Assembly: GCA_022841525.1 (NCBI GenBank)
Contig: JALHRI010000001.1
Coordinates: 3,916-65,194, forward strand
DNA: 61,279 nt
Direction of reading: 5' to 3'
From: Alphaproteobacteria bacterium
GTDB taxonomy: Bacteria; Pseudomonadota; Alphaproteobacteria; Rickettsiales; UBA3002
Positions 1 through 6,235 of the stretch are shown one piece after another. Positions within the stretch are counted from its first letter, which is position 1; each line of letters begins with the position of its first letter. The notes beneath the pieces were generated by a model. The model had not been told where the DNA came from. It saw only the letters and a list, made by a program, of their open reading frames with translations, and searched no databases. The position numbers were made by a program, and so were the translations under genes.

Positions 1-131
1 TGTTCTTGCCATTGCCCTGGATTCTCTTTCCCGCCTAGCTCTCTGCCAAAAAATTTTGCGGCAACCAAAGGATACGTCTTTTTTCTAAACTCTTTTGCAA
101 GTTCTATGTCATTCAATATTTCTTGATCCAT
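1..131 (-). CDS. Hypothetical protein, partial (C-terminus outside window)
   Basis: An open frame starts at an ATG at 131 and runs off the left edge without a stop, giving 43 residues beginning MDQEILNDIELAKEF. A GAAGG ribosome-binding sequence lies about 8 bases before the ATG, which supports a real start. The visible part is charged and probably helical, with no recognisable motif. Base composition is clearly AT-richer than the polysaccharide genes next to it, so it may mark the edge of a different block of DNA. I do not recognise a family and assign no function. Confidence 0.55.
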   Translation of the reverse strand, partial: MDQEILNDIELAKEFRKKTYPLVAAKFFGRELGGKENPGQWQE

Positions 132-281
132 CGTGGTTACCTTCGATGATTTGCAAATTGATTTGTTTATAGAGTTGGCGAGATGTCTTGTCGAATCCAT
201 CTAACGACATCTAATTTAGATTGGAAATTTCTGGATGAACTCCGGATAAATCCATATATCTATTTGAATAATAAATGTCTT

Positions 282-303
282 TTGGTGCCAGTCCTGGCAC
301 CAA
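282..303. terminator. 10-bp perfect inverted repeat after the HAD gene
   Basis: TTGGTGCCAG at 282-291 and CTGGCACCAA at 294-303 form a perfect 10-bp stem with a 2-base loop, starting two bases beyond the stop codon of the minus-strand HAD gene. The minus-strand continuation is A-rich, not a U-tract, so it is not a classical intrinsic terminator. It could protect the 3' end of the message or be a dispersed palindromic repeat. The stretch 132-281 between it and the partial gene is AT-rich and I see nothing else in it. Confidence 0.4.
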
Positions 304-304
304 T

Positions 305-856
305 TTAAGCCGGATCTGTAAGTGGTGTTAGTGTACCATGCTGGTAGAGCAACGGCGTGTGGCAGATGCTCAGCCAGGCGATATCATCCGCCGAGTCGCC
401 TATGCCTAAACCGTAGTGATGATCAGGAAAAAAACGGCGCAGGTACGATGCTTTATTCTCACCACTGCAGTAAAAAAATCTTCCGTCTTCACCCACGTGC
501 GAACCTGCACCTTGCATCCCCAAACGCGCAGCCAGTGCTGTAACGTAGTTTTCCGGAGATGCCGATAGAATCAGTGCTGCTGCATTTTCTTGACGGATTC
601 GCTCCATGATCAGCGGATCAATATGGCGGATAAGTTCATCGCAAAAATCATTAACTGCAGTGTCATTCGGAAAATAACGGCTGAAATGTCTTACAAAATG
701 CTCGTTTAGTTGATGGCGAGGAATGAGGCGCAAGACGCGCAATATCACGAACAGCAACACACGCGGTGTACGAAGGTGACGAAGCGTGAGCAGACGCATC
801 GAATCCATCGTCAGCAGCGTGTGGTCAAGATCAACGATGGTCAGGTTAGGTTTCAT
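305..856 (-). CDS. HAD-superfamily phosphatase (phosphoserine-phosphatase-like)
   Basis: A 183-residue soluble protein with the haloacid-dehalogenase motifs in order: DLDHT near residues 9-13 (nucleophile and acid/base Asp), the LSAS motif II Ser near 97, and GIGDSADD near 152 (magnesium-binding Asp pair). Such enzymes remove phosphate from small molecules. The insert between motifs I and II is helical, as in the HAD-IB/phosphoserine phosphatase group. It is the last gene of a six-gene minus-strand cassette and its ATG overlaps the stop of the ATP-grasp gene (ATGA), so the two are translationally coupled. The substrate is unknown; by context it could be a phosphorylated sugar or ligase product. 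Confidence 0.8.
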   Translation of the reverse strand: MKPNLTIVDLDHTLLTMDSMRLLTLRHLRTPRVLLFVILRVLRLIPRHQLNEHFVRHFSRYFPNDTAVNDFCDELIRHIDPLIMERIRQENAAALILSASPENYVTALAARLGMQGAGSHVGEDGRFFYCSGENKASYLRRFFPDHHYGLGIGDSADDIAWLSICHTPLLYQHGTLTPLTDPA

Positions 857-1905
857 CGCAGGAGTAGTGCAGCATAAGCAAGTGGATCGCGCAAGATGCT
901 AATATCTGGTCTCAATCTACTGTAGCGCGTTATAAAGTGTATGAGTGGGCTAAATCTGCCGCGTAGCGCATAGCGTATCAAGCTAAAATAGATGAGTGGT
1001 GAGAGGTAAGTATCACATCGCGTAGAAGAGGTCGGTGCCTCCCCCAACAGACCTGAGAAATAATTGATGCCACTAGCAAGCCCCTGATGGATAGAGCCCC
1101 AAATTCTTGGATTCGCCTCGATGAGGTAGAACCTGCCATCGTCTGTTTTACGAAACTCCACCATAAAAAAGCCCGACCAGTTCAGGCGCTCTATCAATAT
1201 TTCTGCCATGCCCTGCATCTGGGGTGCCTCAATGCTGGTGCGCCATACGCTTGAGCCGCCACTTGCAGGATATTCCGCAAGCCTGAGGTGCCCATAACCG
1301 GTGACTATTTTTCCCCGGATGGCAAAGCCGGAATATCCGCAGCCAATGCCTGCCACATATTCCTGCATCACCAGTTTTTCGCCGGCGCGCTTTAGCAAAC
1401 ATTCTTCAAGTTCCGCCTTGGTATGGATATATTCTACTCCGTTGGCTGAGCTGCCTGTCGCAGGTTTCACCACCAGTGGAAACTGCGCTTCTTCAGCGGT
1501 GAAATAAGACTGCGGAACGTTGATGCCCTGTTTGACACAGTAAGCATAGAGCTTATCTTTTTGATCAAGCATTTCAAACGCGTGAAGATCTCCAATGTAA
1601 TCCAGCGTAGAGCCCAGCGCGCTGCGATGTTCCAGCAAAAGCCGTATCTCTTCACTATTAACGGGAATTACGTGCGTGATGTTTTCAGCCTTGATCAACG
1701 CCGCGAGCTGCGCGACATATTCCTGCGGATGGTGCTTCATATTGGGCAGTACGCGGTGATTCTTCGCATGATGCGTGCGCAGGATACGCGTATAAGGCCG
1801 GTGATCGACGCTCATGAGGAAGAGATTCGGATAGGTACTGCGCAGAAAACGCAGGATGACCACCGCTTTGTAGCTCGAAACATCGGTGATAAGAACGCGC
1901 GGCAT
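853..1905 (-). CDS. ATP-grasp ligase family protein
   Basis: A 350-residue protein with a Rossmann-like N-terminal domain (MPRVLITDVSSYKAV) and an ATP-grasp core: FPLVVKPATGSSANGV near residues 147-162 supplies the phosphate-binding Lys and glycine loop, MQEYVAG is the hinge/adenine strand, and FYLIEANPRIWGS near 268-280 holds the metal-binding Glu and Asn. These enzymes join a carboxylate to an amine or thiol through an acyl-phosphate. The closest visual resemblance is to CarB/PylC-like uncharacterised ATP-grasps. Start and stop overlap both neighbours (TAATG with the methyltransferase upstream, ATGA with the phosphatase downstream). A role in attaching an amino acid or similar group to a sugar or lipid precursor is inference. 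Confidence 0.8.
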   Translation of the reverse strand: MPRVLITDVSSYKAVVILRFLRSTYPNLFLMSVDHRPYTRILRTHHAKNHRVLPNMKHHPQEYVAQLAALIKAENITHVIPVNSEEIRLLLEHRSALGSTLDYIGDLHAFEMLDQKDKLYAYCVKQGINVPQSYFTAEEAQFPLVVKPATGSSANGVEYIHTKAELEECLLKRAGEKLVMQEYVAGIGCGYSGFAIRGKIVTGYGHLRLAEYPASGGSSVWRTSIEAPQMQGMAEILIERLNWSGFFMVEFRKTDDGRFYLIEANPRIWGSIHQGLASGINYFSGLLGEAPTSSTRCDTYLSPLIYFSLIRYALRGRFSPLIHFITRYSRLRPDISILRDPLAYAALLLR

Positions 1906-2645
1906 TAGGGGGTCGCCTGCTTCACCAAAATCGCATGGCCGTTAAGATTGTACAGCATCAGATTGTCAGTGCGTGTTCCCAGCTCGTTACACAAGGTGGT
2001 CACGCCATCGCAGCCGTAAAAACCGTAATCGTCAAAGATCACGACCCCGCCGATTGCCATGCGCGGCCAAACCCAGTCAAAGCAATCGCGCGCAGATTGG
2101 TAGGTATCGACATCGATATGACACAGTGAAAAGAGCATATCGGCGTCGATCTGCGGTGCCGTTTCATCCGGAAAAATACCCTGAAGAATACGGATATTCT
2201 GCACCTCAAGTTTTGCTGCCAGTTTTTTGACGACATTCACCGAAGTATCTGCGTGTTCATTTCCTTTGTAGCTGCTGTCTTTCTGACTGGCTTTAACGAC
2301 ACCGCTAAACGTATCGCACAAAAATACGGTTTTACTTGGGCTGGCTTTGGCCATCAGGCAGCCTGTGCCGCCGCGCCAAACGCCAATTTCAAGGATATTG
2401 CCGGGACAAGACGCCAGTTGCTGTGCCAGTTGCCAAAGCTCGTAGCAGCGATGCACATCTACCAGCGTATTGCCCTGAATCCTGCGGTATGCCTCGTTGA
2501 ACGGGCCTTGTTCCAGCCAGGGTGCATACGAAGCGTGCGAAGTAATCACCGCATAGGGCACATGGCTATACGCAGAAAAAGATGCAGGAATAAGATCGTA
2601 TCCCAGTGCGTGAAAGCCTCGGCGAATCAGGTGTTTTAGTGACAT
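1905..2645 (-). CDS. TylF/MycF-like class I O-methyltransferase
   Basis: This 246-residue protein has a SAM-binding glycine loop, NILEIGVWRGGTGCLMAKA, and the TylF-type segment HIDVDTYQSARDCFDWVWP followed by GGVVIFDDYG, whose acidic residues bind the metal in this family. TylF/MycF enzymes methylate sugar hydroxyls, and related proteins occur in polysaccharide loci. I chose the ATG at 2645 (MSLKHLIRRGF) because it lies just after the deacetylase stop; an in-frame ATG at 2699 would add 18 residues and overlap that gene. Its stop overlaps the ATP-grasp start by one base. The acceptor is unknown. Confidence 0.8.
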   Translation of the reverse strand: MSLKHLIRRGFHALGYDLIPASFSAYSHVPYAVITSHASYAPWLEQGPFNEAYRRIQGNTLVDVHRCYELWQLAQQLASCPGNILEIGVWRGGTGCLMAKASPSKTVFLCDTFSGVVKASQKDSSYKGNEHADTSVNVVKKLAAKLEVQNIRILQGIFPDETAPQIDADMLFSLCHIDVDTYQSARDCFDWVWPRMAIGGVVIFDDYGFYGCDGVTTLCNELGTRTDNLMLYNLNGHAILVKQATP

Positions 2646-2649
2646 ATCA

Positions 2650-3414
2650 TTACCGTTTACGAAAAGTGCGAAGAATGAATTTTGCAGCCAGCGCTGCATG
2701 ATCGATTAGCCAGTAAAGCCAGAAACGATGTCCCGGCTGGTTCCAGCGTTCCGGATGTGTTTGAATCACCATGGGCATGTTCAGCGATGGCAACAGGTCA
2801 ATGAGTTCTTCAGTCGTAGAAACATCAATGCTGCGTGCGCCGATACAATAATCGCGTAAATTAGTGCCTCTGCTGTTCCAGCTGCGTCCCGTATCGGTGA
2901 AATAAAGAAACGGGGTTGTTCCCAGATCCATCGATACTTCTGCTAACAGCCCAAAATCCCTAGGCGTGCAATGTTGCCAAAGTATGCGGTTATCGTGCGC
3001 AGAAAGAGGGCTGCCGTGCATACAGGCTGTTTTAACGTCAGCGTGCGCGCGCAGGCGTGAAAGCTCACTTGCAAATAAATCGCGCGCTTTTTCAACATTG
3101 CCTTTGGTCGTAGAAATGGTCTCGTAATGGTAGCCGATTTCGTGGCCGAGTGATGCAATCGCGGTGATGATTTCAGGCCTGAACACGTGCGAAGTGGCAC
3201 GAAAATAATAGGTGCTGCAGATGCCCAGATCATGCTCAAGCTTCGCCATTGCCAGCGCATTATTCGGCCAGCGATCCACATCATGCCGTAGCAGGATGAC
3301 GCACTGCGCGGAAGATGCAGAAAGATACTGCGTAAACGTCAGGATGGGCCAGTTTTTTGCAAGAATGGCTTCACACAGAGCGCGGTATTGACTTAAGGTA
3401 AAGTCGCGCTTCAT
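2650..3414 (-). CDS. Polysaccharide deacetylase-like hydrolase (NodB/CE4 fold)
   Basis: A protein of about 254 residues with RHDVDRWP near residue 44, equivalent to the CE4 catalytic/metal Asp pair, and GHEIGYHYE about 60 residues later, equivalent to the H-x(3)-H metal site. CE4 enzymes remove N- or O-acetyl groups from glycans; a related branch acts on sugar nucleotides or lipid-linked sugars. The start at 3414 (MKRDFTLSQYR) lies 1 base after the stop of the amidotransferase gene; the longer frame from 3441 would overlap it. There is no signal peptide, so it probably acts in the cytoplasm on a precursor. A coupled role with the amidotransferase, freeing an amino group or altering an N-acyl group, is inferred. 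Confidence 0.75.
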   Translation of the reverse strand: MKRDFTLSQYRALCEAILAKNWPILTFTQYLSASSAQCVILLRHDVDRWPNNALAMAKLEHDLGICSTYYFRATSHVFRPEIITAIASLGHEIGYHYETISTTKGNVEKARDLFASELSRLRAHADVKTACMHGSPLSAHDNRILWQHCTPRDFGLLAEVSMDLGTTPFLYFTDTGRSWNSRGTNLRDYCIGARSIDVSTTEELIDLLPSLNMPMVIQTHPERWNQPGHRFWLYWLIDHAALAAKFILRTFRKR

Positions 3415-3415
3415 C

Positions 3416-5239
3416 TCAGTACAACCTTGGTGCAGCATCAATGATTGTTAACGCGCGATCAAGATCAAAGCCTACCGTAGATGCGTACACGCGCATTGCC
3501 TCCATGCGAGCCTGATTATCGATGGCGATTTTCACTAAGGCTTCTTCACGCGTGATTAAGCCGCTGCGGATTTGCGCACTACGAAACGTATCGTGCTCAG
3601 TAAATCCTGCCATTGTATGATAGATATAATTATAAAATGCGGCAGTACCATCGCCAATGCGCCACGTGCTGCCATCGTGCGATTCTGTTTCCCAGTTATA
3701 CTCATGCTTGAGGGTATTTTCGATCACAGATTCATCCCAGGGGATGTAGTCGTAGAATACATGAAAATCGTTTTTTAAGACGTAAGCACAGTAGAATGAA
3801 AAGAGTGTATCGAGCAGCGAGCGATTGATGTAACGCGGGTTTCTGAGGTATTGCGTCAGAAAATAGCGCACCATGCCCAGTTTTTTGCCCCACGAAAGAT
3901 AGAGATACCAACTATTGCTTTCCTTCACGCCGCAAAAGCCCGACTTAAAGCTGGTCTGCTCTAGGCGGTTAGAGGCAAAGAAGGTTAATTCAATGCCAAG
4001 GTCTTTTCGAATCTGTCCGGGGTGGTAAAAAAACTCTTTATCCCCGGCCATAAACAGTGTGACCATGCCGAGCTCGGGTTTTCTCAGCCATGCCTCAACA
4101 TTCAGACGAATATGCTCACGTTTTTTGGGAATATCCGCAGAGATCAGAATATTCTCAACACCTAGTTTTCCGCACATACGGGCGATATTGCGGCGCGCCA
4201 AATCGGTTACCATACCCCAATCATAGGTGAAGGTGATGGGGTGCATTCCCATCTCCTTGACCAGATAATGAAGCGCATAGCTTGAGTCACGACCACCGCT
4301 GAATGCAACCAAACAATCTGGCTTGCCGTCATCACGACGATACTGATCGCATAATGTTTTGAGTGCCTCGTTACCCTTCGCTACAAACGGTACATCATCG
4401 CGGCAAAAATTGCAGACGCCTGCATGGTCGAATGTAATGCCGGGAAAGGTCTCAGGCAGGATACAGTTAGTGCAGCGCTGAAGTTCGCGATGTTTTTTAT
4501 GGATCTGGCTGTGATCGTGTATGGTAGCGGGAACGCTTTGAACCATTTCAATCACACGGTGTTCACGCGGCTTGATATGAACGATCTCACCGAACTCAGG
4601 ATAGCGCTTACGAATTTTGCTCAGGAAAGAATACTCAGAAGCAAAGGCAAGCGAGCCATCCTGTGCGCGTGTATAATAGAGCGAGCCTGTATTGCTGGCC
4701 AGTATCAGCGATGAAGAAGCTTCGCTAAGCACGGCTATGGAGGCATCTCCCTCAATCGCATCAAACAGGGAGTGAATCGCCTCGCCAATATCTTTCGTTG
4801 TTAATTCTTTAGCGAGTAGGGCGGCGAGAACCTCAGAATCAAGTTCAGAAGGCGGCTCTCTGTGTAGACGTTCACGCCAAAGTTGCGCATAATTGCAAAT
4901 GATACCGTTATGAATCAGCACAAGTCCGTCACGCATCACCGGCTGGTTATTGGCAATAATTTGATGGCTACCATTGGTCACAAGACGGGTATGGCCGATG
5001 AGGGCAAGATCCTGATCGTTCGCGGCCACGGTTCGCATCAGCTGCCGGTAGGCTGGTTGTTTAAGCAAATGGCGGATCGGCTTACTTGATCTTAGCACAT
5101 CCAGCTTTCCGTGATGACGGATTGCTACACCGCACGCCTCTTTGCCGCGCGATTCAGAAATAATCGCGAGTTCTTCAAATAGCTTTTGCCAGTCTTTACG
5201 AACGGGACTGCGCAGGTGAAAACCGAAAATCCCACACAT
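3416..5239 (-). CDS. Class II glutamine amidotransferase fused to N-acetyl-sugar amidotransferase (WbpG/PseA-like)
   Basis: A 607-residue two-domain protein. Residues 1-240 are an Ntn glutaminase resembling GFAT/AsnB: Cys2 is the nucleophile after Met removal, GHTRLVTNG at 82-90 holds the glutamine-binding Arg, HNGII at 110-114 the oxyanion Asn-Gly, and SELDSE near 131-136 the conserved Asp. Then Cys256/259 and Cys276/279 form a probable zinc site typical of WbpG/PseA/LegA sugar amidotransferases, and SGGRDSS at 314-320 is the PP-loop that adenylates the sugar acid. Known WbpG-type enzymes borrow ammonia from separate HisH-type (class I) subunits; here a class II glutaminase is built in. It probably turns a uronic carboxyl into an amide or forms an amidine on a nucleotide sugar. 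Gap to the methyltransferase upstream is 12 bases. Confidence 0.8.
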   Translation of the reverse strand: MCGIFGFHLRSPVRKDWQKLFEELAIISESRGKEACGVAIRHHGKLDVLRSSKPIRHLLKQPAYRQLMRTVAANDQDLALIGHTRLVTNGSHQIIANNQPVMRDGLVLIHNGIICNYAQLWRERLHREPPSELDSEVLAALLAKELTTKDIGEAIHSLFDAIEGDASIAVLSEASSSLILASNTGSLYYTRAQDGSLAFASEYSFLSKIRKRYPEFGEIVHIKPREHRVIEMVQSVPATIHDHSQIHKKHRELQRCTNCILPETFPGITFDHAGVCNFCRDDVPFVAKGNEALKTLCDQYRRDDGKPDCLVAFSGGRDSSYALHYLVKEMGMHPITFTYDWGMVTDLARRNIARMCGKLGVENILISADIPKKREHIRLNVEAWLRKPELGMVTLFMAGDKEFFYHPGQIRKDLGIELTFFASNRLEQTSFKSGFCGVKESNSWYLYLSWGKKLGMVRYFLTQYLRNPRYINRSLLDTLFSFYCAYVLKNDFHVFYDYIPWDESVIENTLKHEYNWETESHDGSTWRIGDGTAAFYNYIYHTMAGFTEHDTFRSAQIRSGLITREEALVKIAIDNQARMEAMRVYASTVGFDLDRALTIIDAAPRLY

Positions 5240-5251
5240 AGCGTTATGCCT

Positions 5252-6088
5252 TTATGCAGCGACAATGTGTTGCTTGGAATAGTGCAAACATTCCTGTTGC
5301 TGTGAGGTTTGAATATTATACGCCACCGCCATGCGCGTGCGTTTGATAATCTGAATGGGAAGTTTGGATGCCAGTTTGTCTAAATAGGTGCTGACATCTT
5401 GAATCATTCCGTAGTCGTGCCAGATGATAGTGCCGCCATTTGCCAGTACTGATAGCGCAGCCTCTGTATCGCTTTTTACGTAGGCGAATGCATGGCATCC
5501 ATCAATAAAGATCATATCAAATGGGCCGCCGAGTGTCTGCCAGTCAATTTTGGCCGAATCGCCATACACCTGGGTAATCTTCTTCTCCTCAGGCGTATTT
5601 TTATACTGGATGCCCATCTGGTTTCGATCGGTCATGTTGTTGAGCATAGAGGAAATAGGTAATACCATTGCACCGGTGGCATCGGGTGGTAAGTCAACAG
5701 TCGTTACCATTCCATCATCCGCGACATTAGCCGCAAGATTTAGTGCCGTATTGCCATCCCACGTGCCGATTTCTAATATTTTTTTTGCGCCAGTATGCCG
5801 TACAATGGATAAAAGGTAGCCAAGCTCAATCAGATCAATCGACAAATCCTGAGTACGCTTGAGAGGAAAGTGCATCACCAATTTGCTTACGTTATCCACA
5901 TCCGGCACAATCGTACCAATATCGGTACGTGGCAAGTCACCATACGACCAGCTGGCGAGTCGGTAAGACTCATGGTCTTTGGTTTGAATTCCGTAGGGAA
6001 AAATGCGCCTGCGAAACAATTGAGCTGCGTAAAGTGGGTCTCCAGCAGCACGCGGAAGCGCACGAATAATTTTTGCAACAGTGGACAC
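5252..6088 (-). CDS. Class I SAM-dependent methyltransferase
   Basis: A 278-residue protein with the SAM motif KILEIGTWDGNTALNLA near residue 100, an acidic strand end VTTVDLPPD, and FDMIFIDGCHAFAYVKSD followed by GGTIIWHDYG, the pattern of class I methyltransferases related to the FkbM/CmcI/TylF groups. Translation starts at GTG 6088, chosen because AAGGGG sits 6 bases before it. It is the first gene of the minus-strand cassette running to 305 and is divergent from the GT39-like gene at 6236, so a promoter for each should lie in 6089-6235. The acceptor is unknown, probably a sugar or modified sugar acid. Confidence 0.75.
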   Translation of the reverse strand: MSTVAKIIRALPRAAGDPLYAAQLFRRRIFPYGIQTKDHESYRLASWSYGDLPRTDIGTIVPDVDNVSKLVMHFPLKRTQDLSIDLIELGYLLSIVRHTGAKKILEIGTWDGNTALNLAANVADDGMVTTVDLPPDATGAMVLPISSMLNNMTDRNQMGIQYKNTPEEKKITQVYGDSAKIDWQTLGGPFDMIFIDGCHAFAYVKSDTEAALSVLANGGTIIWHDYGMIQDVSTYLDKLASKLPIQIIKRTRMAVAYNIQTSQQQECLHYSKQHIVAA

Positions 6089-6235
6089 AGTAACCCCTTA
6101 GGAGTCTTCAGTAAGATTGATGCATGCTCATATCGCTCAGGCTCAATAAAATAAAGATATTTTTCCGATCTTATTTTGGTTATAGCCATCAACGCGTAAT
6201 TTCGGCCCCTTTACAAGAAAGTCTCGTTACCTCGC

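Noticed and set aside
5887-6192. Minus-strand open frame of 101 codons
   Set aside because: It overlaps the start of the methyltransferase gene in another frame, has no ribosome site and no family resemblance.
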